Origin: Clostridia bacterium
Lineage (GTDB): Bacteria; Bacillota; Clostridia; Oscillospirales; CAG-272
Length of the DNA: 64,000 nt
Assembly: GCA_017483305.1 (NCBI GenBank)
Contig: JAFULC010000027.1
Span: 62,001-126,000 of the forward strand
Direction of reading: 5' to 3'
Below, piece after piece: positions 41,947-50,590 of this stretch (position 1 is its first letter; every line of letters begins with the position of its first letter). The position numbers and the translations under genes were made by a program. The notes under the pieces are model-generated. The model saw only the letters and a list, made by a program, of their open reading frames with translations, was not told the DNA's origin and ran no database searches.

Positions 41947-44213
41947 TACATCTTCGACATCTCTCTCTGCGCCATAACAAGCCCATAATAAATGCCTTTT
42001 TTCTCAACAAGCTCCTCGTGTGTTCCGACCTCGGCAACTCTTCCCTTGTCAAGCACGACAAGTCGGGTCGCATTACGAAGGGTTGAAAGTCTGTGCGCAA
42101 TGGCAATAGTCGTTCTGTTTGCCGACAGGTGCTGAAGCGCATCCTGAATCTGCTTTTCCGTCTCGGTATCAAGCGATGCTGTCGCTTCGTCAAGAATAAG
42201 TATCCTCGGATCGTGAAGCAGAGCGCGAGCGATAGCAACTCTCTGCCGCTCTCCACCCGAGAGACTGTGACCGCGCTCTCCAACCTTGGTGTCGTAGCCA
42301 TCGGGAAGCTTCAGAATAAAGCTATGACATCCCGCAAGCTTCGATACGGCGATTATCTCCTCTCTTGTGGCATCAGGCTTCGCGTATGCGATATTTTCGT
42401 AGATAGTGCCTGAGAACAAGAAGGTCTCCTGAAGCACAACGCCCATCTGCGAGCGCAAGGACTCCTGGGAAATATCTCTTATGTCGATTCCGTCGATACA
42501 AATGCTTCCGTCCTCAACGTCATACATTCTCATTATCAGATTGATAAGAGTTGACTTTCCAACGCCCGACTTTCCAACAAGACCGATAAACTCGCCCGGC
42601 TTGATGTGCAGGTCAATATTCGTCAGCACCTCCGAGCCGCTGTCGTATCCAAACGAAACGTGATTAATGTCGATATGACCCTCGATCTTTATCTTTTTGG
42701 CATCGTCCGCATCTGCAACGTCCACCGGCTCGTCAATGATCTCGAATACCTTGTTTGTCGAGGTCAAGAAGTTGATTATCTGTCTGGGAATGTGCGAAAA
42801 CATTCTTAAAGGACCGTATATCATACTCGCATACAGCGAGAATTTTGACATATCACCGATCGTCATGCTTCCGCCTAAAATCGCATTACCGACGTAGAAC
42901 AGAATTATAAACTCGCCAAAGCACATAAAGAACTGCATAAACGGCATAATGGTATACCATAAGGTATCCGACTTGATCTGAAGATCTCTTTCATTAGCCG
43001 CCGACTTCTCAAACCTCTCGGTCTCTCTGTGTTCCATACCAAAGGATTTTACTACGCGGATACCCGAAAAAATGTCGTGAAGTATCGAGTTAGTCTTAGC
43101 TCCCGCTCCCCAGCACTTGTGGAAAAGCGCATGTATCTTCTTCCAGAAAAAGCTGAATCCGAACATAACCAAGGGCACAGGAATGAGCAATAACAGAAGA
43201 AGCAAGCTCAGATCATTCGCTATGAAAACGATACTGATAGCAATAAACAGTATCGTCTGCTCCACAAGCGACGGAAACGTGTTTATTAAAAAGGTATGTA
43301 TCGTGGCTACGTCATTCGTAATGCGGCGCATGAGCGCACCCGCCGTTTTCTTGGATATCTTTTCAACCGATAGGCGCTGTATCTTCTCAAAAAGCATATT
43401 TCGCATATCGATTATCATATCGTTGCTCGCGTGTATCAGCGCGTGACTGCGAAGCACTCCGACCGCGCGCAATGCCACCTGCGACAAAAGCATAAGCAGT
43501 ATCAGCCAGATGTAGCTCGTAGCATTTAAGGTCTCGGGAGACGTGCTCGTGATATATTCATCCGTGATGATCTTGTTTATCTCGGGAATTATAAGATTCA
43601 ATCCGCTCACTACCGCGAAAAGAACCATCGAGATGATAATAAACCATTTATAAGGCCTTACTATTCCCCATAAACGCTTAACAGTCTCAAGCTTACTCGT
43701 GCAATGAGGACATTTTGATGATCCTCTCGGCATGGGTCTGCCGCACTTCTCACATACGTTGCGATTTCCAAGCGTTTCGGACTTCGTGCCTTTAGCTCTT
43801 ATTGCCTTCAGCTTGTCAAAATATTCCCATCCGTGCTCAATAATGCGGTTGAGTGTTTTAGCGGTTTCTATCGCATTTTTCGCATGCGTCATGCTCGTAA
43901 TAAATAACAAATGCGTCGAGCTGTCGGATTTCAATTCGTACGACACGAATATCATGCCGACTCCGTTGTCAGTCTTAATCGCGGCGACGTCGTCAAAGCG
44001 TATCTTATCCGTCTCCTCGCCGTTCAGAAATACGGTAATATTTTCTCTGTCAACTATAACGATACCATCAGCCTTTTCCCCGGGCTTCGTCGGATGAAGA
44101 TCGTATCGCAAAAGAGCCACTACGTCATCACGTGAGAGCTCGGGGCGCAGTTTTTTCGCCTTCTCAAAGATAGAAGGCGCGCTTGTGCCCTTTCGCTTTT
44201 TGCTCCATATCAT
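41946..44213 (-). CDS. ABC exporter half-transporter with N-terminal PH-like region and zinc ribbon (second subunit)
   Basis: 755 residues. Residues 1-150 are a soluble PH-like region (GIVIVDRENITVFLNGEETDKIRFDDVAAI). About 152-170 form a zinc ribbon CEKCGRP...KCPHC. Then six transmembrane helices of an ABC type-I exporter, and an NBD (about 515-755) with GLVGKSGVGKSTL, Q-loop region VLQETFLFSGT, signature LSGGERQRVA, ILILDEATASLD and a His switch IAHRLS. All catalytic residues are present. The start at 44213 is preferred to an ATG eight codons earlier because GGCGGTGAT, the same SD seen before the DUF1854 gene, precedes it. It is the likely heterodimer partner of the 44805 protein. Substrate unknown. 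Confidence 0.88.
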   Translation of the reverse strand: MIWSKKRKGTSAPSIFEKAKKLRPELSRDDVVALLRYDLHPTKPGEKADGIVIVDRENITVFLNGEETDKIRFDDVAAIKTDNGVGMIFVSYELKSDSSTHLLFITSMTHAKNAIETAKTLNRIIEHGWEYFDKLKAIRAKGTKSETLGNRNVCEKCGRPMPRGSSKCPHCTSKLETVKRLWGIVRPYKWFIIISMVLFAVVSGLNLIIPEINKIITDEYITSTSPETLNATSYIWLILLMLLSQVALRAVGVLRSHALIHASNDMIIDMRNMLFEKIQRLSVEKISKKTAGALMRRITNDVATIHTFLINTFPSLVEQTILFIAISIVFIANDLSLLLLLLLIPVPLVMFGFSFFWKKIHALFHKCWGAGAKTNSILHDIFSGIRVVKSFGMEHRETERFEKSAANERDLQIKSDTLWYTIMPFMQFFMCFGEFIILFYVGNAILGGSMTIGDMSKFSLYASMIYGPLRMFSHIPRQIINFLTSTNKVFEIIDEPVDVADADDAKKIKIEGHIDINHVSFGYDSGSEVLTNIDLHIKPGEFIGLVGKSGVGKSTLINLIMRMYDVEDGSICIDGIDIRDISQESLRSQMGVVLQETFLFSGTIYENIAYAKPDATREEIIAVSKLAGCHSFILKLPDGYDTKVGERGHSLSGGERQRVAIARALLHDPRILILDEATASLDTETEKQIQDALQHLSANRTTIAIAHRLSTLRNATRLVVLDKGRVAEVGTHEELVEKKGIYYGLVMAQREMSKM

Positions 44214-44249
44214 TTTATCACCGCCCTTCTTCTGCATTTCCCTTTTTTA

Positions 44250-44792
44250 TCAAAGATAAAGTTCTATTTTACGGTAGCTTTTCTTGTCGAGCCCAAGGAT
44301 GCTCTTTATAGTGTATCTGTTTCCGTCAACGTCGACCAAAATCGCGCTGTCCTCGCCGATGCGTATGATTTTACCAAAGGTATCCTGCATAGTAAAGCTC
44401 AGGATCCTTCCGTCATCAATTCGTACCTTCCAATAGGAAAATCCGTATCTTTCCTTCACACTTTGGATCTCAAAGATCACAGGCGAATAGTACTTTCTGT
44501 TTATCTCTGTCTTCAGAAGCTCAACGTCCTCCGCACCGAAGTCATCGACGTTGTATATGAGCCCGATCTCCTTGTTTTCATCTCCCGTAACCGAGATATA
44601 CTCCCAAAGCAGCTCGTGAGGAAAGGCTCTGTGAAGAAAAACTCTATCGTAGACCTTCTCCTCACCGTTTGTCTTGAGTGTAAGAGCCAAAAAACCGTCC
44701 TTCATCACAAAGCTTGCATTTGTGCCGTCAAGCTTAATTATCCTGGCGGCATCCTCAAGCATTATTTCATTTTTGTTTTCAATATTTTCCAT
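44250..44792 (-). CDS. DUF1854 family protein between the two ABC subunits
   Basis: 180 residues, soluble, beta-rich. The DUF1854 pattern is recognisable: VFLHRAFPHELLWEYISVTG (about 48-68), EIGLIYNVDDF, EINRKYYSPVIFEIQSVKERYGFSYWKV and the YTIKSILGLDKKSYRKIE end. In other bacteria DUF1854 proteins are annotated beside ABC exporters; in some proteobacteria the pair has been named as cyanophycin-metabolism associated, as I recall. No cyanophycin gene is present here. It lies 12 bp after the first ABC gene and 36 bp before the second, so all are one operon. An adaptor or regulatory subunit is a fair guess. Confidence 0.85.
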   Translation of the reverse strand: MENIENKNEIMLEDAARIIKLDGTNASFVMKDGFLALTLKTNGEEKVYDRVFLHRAFPHELLWEYISVTGDENKEIGLIYNVDDFGAEDVELLKTEINRKYYSPVIFEIQSVKERYGFSYWKVRIDDGRILSFTMQDTFGKIIRIGEDSAILVDVDGNRYTIKSILGLDKKSYRKIELYL

Positions 44793-44804
44793 AAGATCAC
44801 CGCC

Positions 44805-47084
44805 TTATTCTGTAATTCCCGCATTCTTGAGCGCCTCCGCCTGAAGTGTATAAAGTCTGTTATATACTCCGTTTTCAATAGCAAGCAGCTCCTTATGTGT
44901 GCCTCTTTCCGCCACCTTACCGTTTTCGATCACTATAAGCTCATCCGCATCACTTAAAGTAGAGAGTCTGTGTGCGATCATTATAGTCGTTTTATCCTTG
45001 GTAAGCGAGGTTATAGCGTTTTGTATCATTTTTTCGGTCTCGGTATCCATCGCCGCCGTGGCTTCGTCAAGAATTAGTATCTTGGGGTCACGAAGAATAG
45101 CTCTGGCGATCGAAAGCCTTTGCTTTTCTCCTCCCGAAAGGCTCTTATATCCAAAGCCTATCATCGTATTATAGGCATCGGGCATTTTAATAATAAAATC
45201 GTGCGCACCTGCAAGCTTTGCCGCCTTCACGACCTCCTCATAGGTTGCCGTAGGGTTGGCATACCTGATATTATCAAGTATCGATCCGATAAAGAAAAAG
45301 GTTTCCTGCGACACGATCGCAATATTGTCGTAAAGCGCCTTGAACGAAAGATCCTTTACGTCGATACCGTCAATAAGCACCCTGCCCTCATCACAATCAT
45401 AAAGGCGCATTATCAGATTCGCGATAGTGCTCTTTCCCGCGCCCGTATGACCAACGATACCGAGAGTTTTGCCCGCCTCCACGTCGAAGCTGACGTTGTC
45501 GATAACCTTGCGGTTTTTTGTATACGAAAAATCGACGTTGCAAAATTCAACCTTTCCTTCAATGCTTTCGGGGGTTACGGCATTCTCCTTTTCGGAAATA
45601 TCGGGCTGTGTGTCGTATATTTCGAAAAGTCTCTGAAGTGCGTTGGTGCTTGCAGCAGACCAGTCCACCATATCCGCAAAGAAATACATCGGACTGTATA
45701 TCATGTTGACGTACGCCACAAACTTTATCAGCTTACCGTAGGTAAAGTCATTGTATCCCGAAATAACCATCCAACCGCCCACGCCGAGCGCAATAATATT
45801 TCCAAGATAAAGAATCAGACCAACCGACGGATAAACGTAGTTATTAAAGAGCGAAAGCTTTTTGTGACTTCTCGATGCACGTCTGCTTACTTTGTCAAAC
45901 TTCTGTATCTCGGCGTCCTCTTGAGAAAACGCCTTTACGACCCTCATACCGCCAAGCACGTTGGTCAGCTGACCATTCATTGCGCGTGTGCTCGAATAGG
46001 TCTTAGCGTGAAGCTTCATTTCCTTTCTGTAGGTCTTCAATATAATAAGGAAGAAAACAGGAACGGTTACCAATGAGAGCGCCGCCAAAAGCGGATTTTC
46101 AATAAACAAAAGCACACAAATGACCGCCACCTGAACAATGTTGATCAAAAAGTACGGAAAACCGTCACAGAAAAAGGAATATAGCGTGTTGGAGTCGTTA
46201 TTGACCTGCGCCATGAGACCGCCGGTCTGCCTGCTGCCAAAAAATGAAAGCGAAAGCTTCTCAATCGCCTTAAATACCGTCATCTTGAGATCGTAAACAA
46301 TCTTAGCAGATATCTTTGCGGAGACAAGTCCATTAATAACCGTAAACACCTGTGACAATAGCCTCGTCGCAACTATAAGACCTATAACAAGTAAAATCTC
46401 ACCGAAAAAGCTTCCGTCCTCCTGAAGCACTTCGTCGTAGAAAAATTCGTTTGAAATGTAAGGCACTAAAATGCTTGTAAGCGTAAGCAATACAAGCGAT
46501 ATTATCATAATCGCGATGTAGATCTTGTATTTAGCAAGAAACATACCGAATCTGCGGTATAGCTTTCCCTTTTCCATACATCTCGGGCATATCTTGCGAT
46601 TTCGGTCGGGATAGCGCATGCCGCACTTCGGGCAGCAACGCTCCTCGGGAGTATCCTCGTCGTCTATCTTGAAATCGGGAGAAGATATCTGTCCTCTTTT
46701 CATTCTCTCAAAATACTTGATGAACAATAACACCGACGAGCGACAGGTGTTGGTCATAGCCGTCAGGAAAAGTACCCGTCCGTCTGTTGTCTTAGCAGTG
46801 AGTCTTGCGCTTGAAATCAGCTCCTCACAGTTCAATCGCTCAATGGCCGATACGTCATACTCGCGAAATGCGGTCTCCTTCCATGCCTTGTCAAGACCCT
46901 CGCCAAGCACGACCGAGCCCGACAAAACGTAAAGCTTATCTATAGTTGCAACAACGTAGGTATCGCAAAAAACGTGACCGTCGTCCATGTCGCAATAGGT
47001 CGCAAGCATGATCTTATCAAGCTCAACTCCCTCTTCTCTCAAGGAAGCATATATATATTCAGGTATTTTATCCGAAACAAACAC
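44805..47084 (-). CDS. ABC exporter half-transporter with N-terminal PH-like region and zinc ribbon (first subunit)
   Basis: 759 residues with the same plan as the 41946 protein. The N-terminal soluble region (about 1-145) includes TYVVATIDKLYVLSG and FREYDVSAIERLNCEELI. A zinc ribbon CCPKCGMRYPDRNRKICPRC is at about 148-168. Six transmembrane helices follow, then the NBD with GIVGHTGAGKSTI, SQETFFFIGS, signature LSGGEKQRLS, ILILDEATAAMD and IAHRLS. Both NBDs look active. The start is GTG at 47084: the GGAGG SD is 8 bp upstream, while the earlier GTG overlaps it. It is the first gene of the operon and is driven by a strong promoter (47146-47174). Confidence 0.88.
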   Translation of the reverse strand: MFVSDKIPEYIYASLREEGVELDKIMLATYCDMDDGHVFCDTYVVATIDKLYVLSGSVVLGEGLDKAWKETAFREYDVSAIERLNCEELISSARLTAKTTDGRVLFLTAMTNTCRSSVLLFIKYFERMKRGQISSPDFKIDDEDTPEERCCPKCGMRYPDRNRKICPRCMEKGKLYRRFGMFLAKYKIYIAIMIISLVLLTLTSILVPYISNEFFYDEVLQEDGSFFGEILLVIGLIVATRLLSQVFTVINGLVSAKISAKIVYDLKMTVFKAIEKLSLSFFGSRQTGGLMAQVNNDSNTLYSFFCDGFPYFLINIVQVAVICVLLFIENPLLAALSLVTVPVFFLIILKTYRKEMKLHAKTYSSTRAMNGQLTNVLGGMRVVKAFSQEDAEIQKFDKVSRRASRSHKKLSLFNNYVYPSVGLILYLGNIIALGVGGWMVISGYNDFTYGKLIKFVAYVNMIYSPMYFFADMVDWSAASTNALQRLFEIYDTQPDISEKENAVTPESIEGKVEFCNVDFSYTKNRKVIDNVSFDVEAGKTLGIVGHTGAGKSTIANLIMRLYDCDEGRVLIDGIDVKDLSFKALYDNIAIVSQETFFFIGSILDNIRYANPTATYEEVVKAAKLAGAHDFIIKMPDAYNTMIGFGYKSLSGGEKQRLSIARAILRDPKILILDEATAAMDTETEKMIQNAITSLTKDKTTIMIAHRLSTLSDADELIVIENGKVAERGTHKELLAIENGVYNRLYTLQAEALKNAGITE

Positions 47085-47145
47085 AAAAAACACCTCCTCT
47101 TTTTAGAAATCATCGGCTCGGTCATCCGAACCGCACATCATAGAA

Positions 47146-47174
47146 ATTATATCACATCATCCCCCCCGTGTCAA
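47146..47174 (-). promoter_or_regulatory. Consensus sigma-A promoter of the ABC/DUF1854 operon
   Basis: On the minus strand: TTGACA (47174-47169), a 17-bp spacer that contains a run of seven G, and TATAAT (47151-47146) with TGA extension. The leader has a GGTTCGG-ATGA-CCGAGCC stem (47132-47115) just before the SD, which might affect translation. Confidence 0.88.
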
Positions 47175-47245
47175 TAAACTAAGTGTTGAAAAAAAGCGTT
47201 ATATATCAAAAAATTTTTATTATTGAATAAAATACTCATCCTGTG

Positions 47246-47274
47246 TTGCAAAAAACAAAAAAATGTGATATACT
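47246..47274 (+). promoter_or_regulatory. Sigma-A promoter of radA
   Basis: TTGCAA (47246-47251), a 17-bp spacer and TATACT (47269-47274), 30 bp before the start. Confidence 0.75.
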
Positions 47275-47304
47275 AAAGCTATACTAAGTGTAAAGGACAA
47301 ATAA

Positions 47305-48696
47305 ATGAAAGGCTTAAAAACGATATTCATCTGCTCAAATTGCAGTTACCATTCACCAAAATGGATGGGTAAATGCCCCTCATGTAATAAATGGAATACA
47401 TTTGTAGAGGACGTCATAAGCACCTCCTCCGATCAGCCCGAGCCCAAGCGTAAAAGCATGCTTTCGGGAGTGCCGGGAGAAAACCATGCAATTTCGTATA
47501 ACGATCTCGAGATCCCCGATTACATAAGATCGGGCACAGGTCTTGCCGAGCTTGACCGAGTGCTCGGCGGAGGACTTGTCCACGGCTCTGTAGTGCTTAT
47601 CTCAGGCGAACCCGGTATTGGCAAATCCACCCTTCTCATGCAGATATCCGAGTGCCTCGGCGAAAGCCGCAAGGTGCTTTATATCTCGGGCGAGGAGTCT
47701 GGCGGACAGCTCAAGCTTCGCGCGAAAAGACTCGGCGTATCGGGCAAAAATCTTTACGTACTGACCGAGACAAACCTCGAGAGCATACTTAAAGAAGCAG
47801 ACAAAATCAAGCCCGACATAATGATAGTCGACTCGATCCAGACCATATACGACGATATGATCAAGTCCGCCCCGGGAAGCATCGCGCAGGTGCGCGAATC
47901 GGCACTGACACTTATCAATCGCGCAAAAACCGATGGAATATCAATGCTTCTCGTCGGTCACGTAAATAAAGAAGGCGGCATCGCAGGACCTAAGGTGCTT
48001 GAGCACATGGTCGACGCGGTCCTCTGCTTCGAGGGCGAAAAGCTGCAGTCATACCGAATAATCAGAGCTAACAAAAACCGCTTCGGCTCAACCAACGAGA
48101 TAGGCGTTTTCGAAATGAGCGATAAGGGACTTGTGGAGATCCCCAATCCCTCCGAAATGCTACTCTCGGGCAGACCGAAAAACACCCCCGGTAACTGTGC
48201 CGTATGCACCATCGAAGGCACTCGACCGATCATCGCAGAGATACAAGCACTCGTTTCCCCGACCTCATTCCCTGCGCCGCGCCGCACCGCAAACGGCATC
48301 GACTACAACCGCCTTTGCCTTATCATCGCGGTACTTGAAAAGCGTCTCGGTCTCAAATTCTATCAGAATGACGTATATATGAACGTCATCGGCGGTCTCT
48401 ACCTCAACGAGCCCGCAAGCGATGCTGCTATCGCCCTTGCGCTTATATCCTCGCTCACCGACAAGGCAGTACCCGACGAGCTGATCGCGATTGGAGAGCT
48501 CGGTCTCTCGGGCGAATGTCGCGCGGTCTCAAATCTCGAGCAAAGAGTCAAGGAGGCGGCAAGACTCGGATTCACCAAAGCTGTCATCCCAGCCAAAAAT
48601 ATCGAAAAACGCAATATTGACTCAAACATCGAGCTCATACCAATCCATAGTATATACGAGGCTATCAAGGTGTTGGTAAAGGCGGACTCAGAATAA
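47305..48696 (+). CDS. radA: DNA repair protein RadA/Sms
   Basis: A hexameric helicase for branch migration in recombinational repair. 463 residues. The N-terminal zinc finger is FICSNCSYHSPKWMGKCPSC (about 9-28). The RecA-like core has ISGEPGIGKSTLL (Walker A, near residue 100), the ISGEES loop, a Walker B-like IMIVDSIQT and the RadA-specific ANKNRFGSTNEIGVFEM (near 253-269). The C-terminal Lon-like domain (about 280-463) includes NGIDYNRLCLIIAVLEKR and NVIGGLYLNEPASDAAIALAL, without the catalytic Ser-Lys pair. It stands alone between its promoter and terminator. In many Firmicutes radA follows clpC; here it does not. Confidence 0.96.
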   Translation: MKGLKTIFICSNCSYHSPKWMGKCPSCNKWNTFVEDVISTSSDQPEPKRKSMLSGVPGENHAISYNDLEIPDYIRSGTGLAELDRVLGGGLVHGSVVLISGEPGIGKSTLLMQISECLGESRKVLYISGEESGGQLKLRAKRLGVSGKNLYVLTETNLESILKEADKIKPDIMIVDSIQTIYDDMIKSAPGSIAQVRESALTLINRAKTDGISMLLVGHVNKEGGIAGPKVLEHMVDAVLCFEGEKLQSYRIIRANKNRFGSTNEIGVFEMSDKGLVEIPNPSEMLLSGRPKNTPGNCAVCTIEGTRPIIAEIQALVSPTSFPAPRRTANGIDYNRLCLIIAVLEKRLGLKFYQNDVYMNVIGGLYLNEPASDAAIALALISSLTDKAVPDELIAIGELGLSGECRAVSNLEQRVKEAARLGFTKAVIPAKNIEKRNIDSNIELIPIHSIYEAIKVLVKADSE

Positions 48697-48712
48697 AACC
48701 GTGAATATATTT

Positions 48713-48741
48713 AACCCCGACAGAAGTCTGTCGGGGTTTTT
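48713..48741 (+). terminator. Intrinsic terminator of radA
   Basis: An 11-bp stem AACCCCGACAG / CTGTCGGGGTT with an AAGT loop, then TTTC. Confidence 0.93.
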
Positions 48742-48773
48742 CACCAAAATTATAGCTCTCGCTTAATTTGTAT

Positions 48774-48802
48774 TTGACAAACAGTATTTTTCGTGGTATA
48801 AT
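48774..48802 (+). promoter_or_regulatory. Perfect consensus sigma-A promoter of the TerB/BrxD/BrxHI operon
   Basis: TTGACA (48774-48779), 17 bp and TATAAT (48797-48802), a full match at both boxes. It is 40 bp before the start, with a GGGAGGTGA SD. This suggests constitutive, strong expression with no visible operator. Confidence 0.92.
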
Positions 48803-48841
48803 AATATATTACGATAAACGTTTATTTCGGGAGGTGAAAAT

Positions 48842-50572
48842 ATGAGCGACGAAAAGAAAAACAGCTACGGCGACGATAGCTTTTGGGATCTCGACAAATT
48901 CGTACCAAAGACCTCGCGCCCAACACCTATGACAAGGCGCAATTCGGAGAAATCCACCTCTGCGATAGAAATTCAGTCGACCGTAAAAAGCTCAGACTCC
49001 CACCGCTTCGGCGACGTCCCGCTGTCGCACGACAAGGATCAGATCACACGCTTCATCCCCCCACACAACGACTCGGCATTTGCTAAGAAATATACGCTTT
49101 TGGAGTATTCACCGAAAAACCCTCTCATAAAAAGCGTAAGGGTCTATTCCGAAAAGCCCGACGAAAAAATATTCGTCGAAACCAATCTCTTCATCCGTGA
49201 GCGCCGCTCACTTTTGAATCGCACCGCCGCCGTGTGTCCTCACACCCCATATTATTCGCACTCTCCAAGATATTCGCAAATGAGCCGAGGACAGCTGAAT
49301 TGGTACCTCTGGTGGCGAGAAAACGCGCGAAACGGCATCTTTCTCGAAACCGATGAGTCCTATATAATCCTTTACGCATACGAGCTTGCGGCAACCGACG
49401 AGACCGAGGACAAGCAAAAATCACTCGATATGCTCTGCGCGCTTCTCTGCAATTATAATCAAAAAAAATTGAGCATAGTTTTCAGAATGATGATACGCGA
49501 CATGATATGCGACTTCTGCCTGCTCCATCAGCTCCCCTCACCAATTGAAAAATTGAGAGGGCTCGACCGTCAGCTGCTTTCAAGCGCATTTCTACCCGAG
49601 TTCTTCATCGATTTTTCGGGCGAAAACCGTGATCGCATCGCTACCCTCGGTCTATCATCGCTTTCAATGTACGACTATAAGCGCAGCAAATTCTACACCC
49701 CCGAAAACGAAGCTCTCTTTAAAAATGCAATAAGCGGCGCGCTTGCTGCCGTCGTTGCCGACGAGCAGGCATTCGGTGCGATAATCTCCTTTACCTCGGG
49801 AATGTACGGAAGCATCACCTGTGAGCGAAGACCCTTCGCACGAATGATAAACATCGTAAACCGCAGTATCAAATTTGAGATCACGTATTTTCAGATGTCG
49901 ACGCTTCAGGCAGCGGTAACCGACGCAGTCAGATACTCCGAAAACAAGATACGCGAGCATCTCGGATCAAAAAGCAAGCTGAACGTAATGTCGGTTAATC
50001 CCTTCGTCAAGGAGGCTATCGACCGCTTCTTTGCCGAAAGCTATCCGCCTATGCCGATAGTAGACCGCAGAAGACGCTCCGCGGCTGCAAAAGAAGCAGA
50101 GCCCCACGAATACGATAAGCTTTACGACGTTCCAAAGCGCGAGTTTTCAGCAGAGCACGCTATGGAGATCGAGCGCGAATCCTGGGAGACCACCAAAATT
50201 CTCACCGAGGCATTCGCCGACGAATCTGACGAAATAAACAAGCCAATCCCCACCGAATCAATAATAACCACCGTACAGACATTCACAACGTACGAGCCCA
50301 CCAAAGCGCCCGACGCAACTGAAAATACTAACGGAAACGGCGGTCTGTACGAAAAAATCAAGCAATCACTCGGCAACGCTGCAGAGTTTATCAGGCTCTG
50401 CCAATGCGGTACAGCCGCCGAGCAACGAAAATTTGCCCTTGCAAATAAGCTCTCGACAGATGAACTGGCAGACCGCATAAACGAAGCCGCCGTAGATATT
50501 TTCGGAGACATCATTCTCGAAAACGACGGCGAGGCGTACCGAATAATCGATGATTATTCAGATCAACTCTGA
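48842..50572 (+). CDS. TerB_N / TerB_C domain protein, first gene of a putative DNA-processing operon
   Basis: 576 residues. The N-terminus (1-105) is polar and probably disordered. The TerB_N-type domain begins near SPRYSQMSRGQLNWYLWWRENARNG (about 140-165) followed by TDESYIILYAYEL. A central region (about 300-400) is helical with YDYKRSKFYTPENEALFKNAI. The C-terminal part from about 505 has LYEKIKQSLGNAAEFIR and then LSTDELADRINEAAVDIFGDIILENDGEAYRIIDDYS, typical of TerB_C. These domains are known from tellurite-resistance and stress-linked gene neighbourhoods, with unclear biochemistry; no TerA, TerD or TerY-like gene is nearby. It starts a tight three-gene operon: 18 bp before the ATPase. 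Confidence 0.85.
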   Translation: MSDEKKNSYGDDSFWDLDKFVPKTSRPTPMTRRNSEKSTSAIEIQSTVKSSDSHRFGDVPLSHDKDQITRFIPPHNDSAFAKKYTLLEYSPKNPLIKSVRVYSEKPDEKIFVETNLFIRERRSLLNRTAAVCPHTPYYSHSPRYSQMSRGQLNWYLWWRENARNGIFLETDESYIILYAYELAATDETEDKQKSLDMLCALLCNYNQKKLSIVFRMMIRDMICDFCLLHQLPSPIEKLRGLDRQLLSSAFLPEFFIDFSGENRDRIATLGLSSLSMYDYKRSKFYTPENEALFKNAISGALAAVVADEQAFGAIISFTSGMYGSITCERRPFARMINIVNRSIKFEITYFQMSTLQAAVTDAVRYSENKIREHLGSKSKLNVMSVNPFVKEAIDRFFAESYPPMPIVDRRRRSAAAKEAEPHEYDKLYDVPKREFSAEHAMEIERESWETTKILTEAFADESDEINKPIPTESIITTVQTFTTYEPTKAPDATENTNGNGGLYEKIKQSLGNAAEFIRLCQCGTAAEQRKFALANKLSTDELADRINEAAVDIFGDIILENDGEAYRIIDDYSDQL

Positions 50573-50590
50573 CAGAGGAGGATAACAGAT

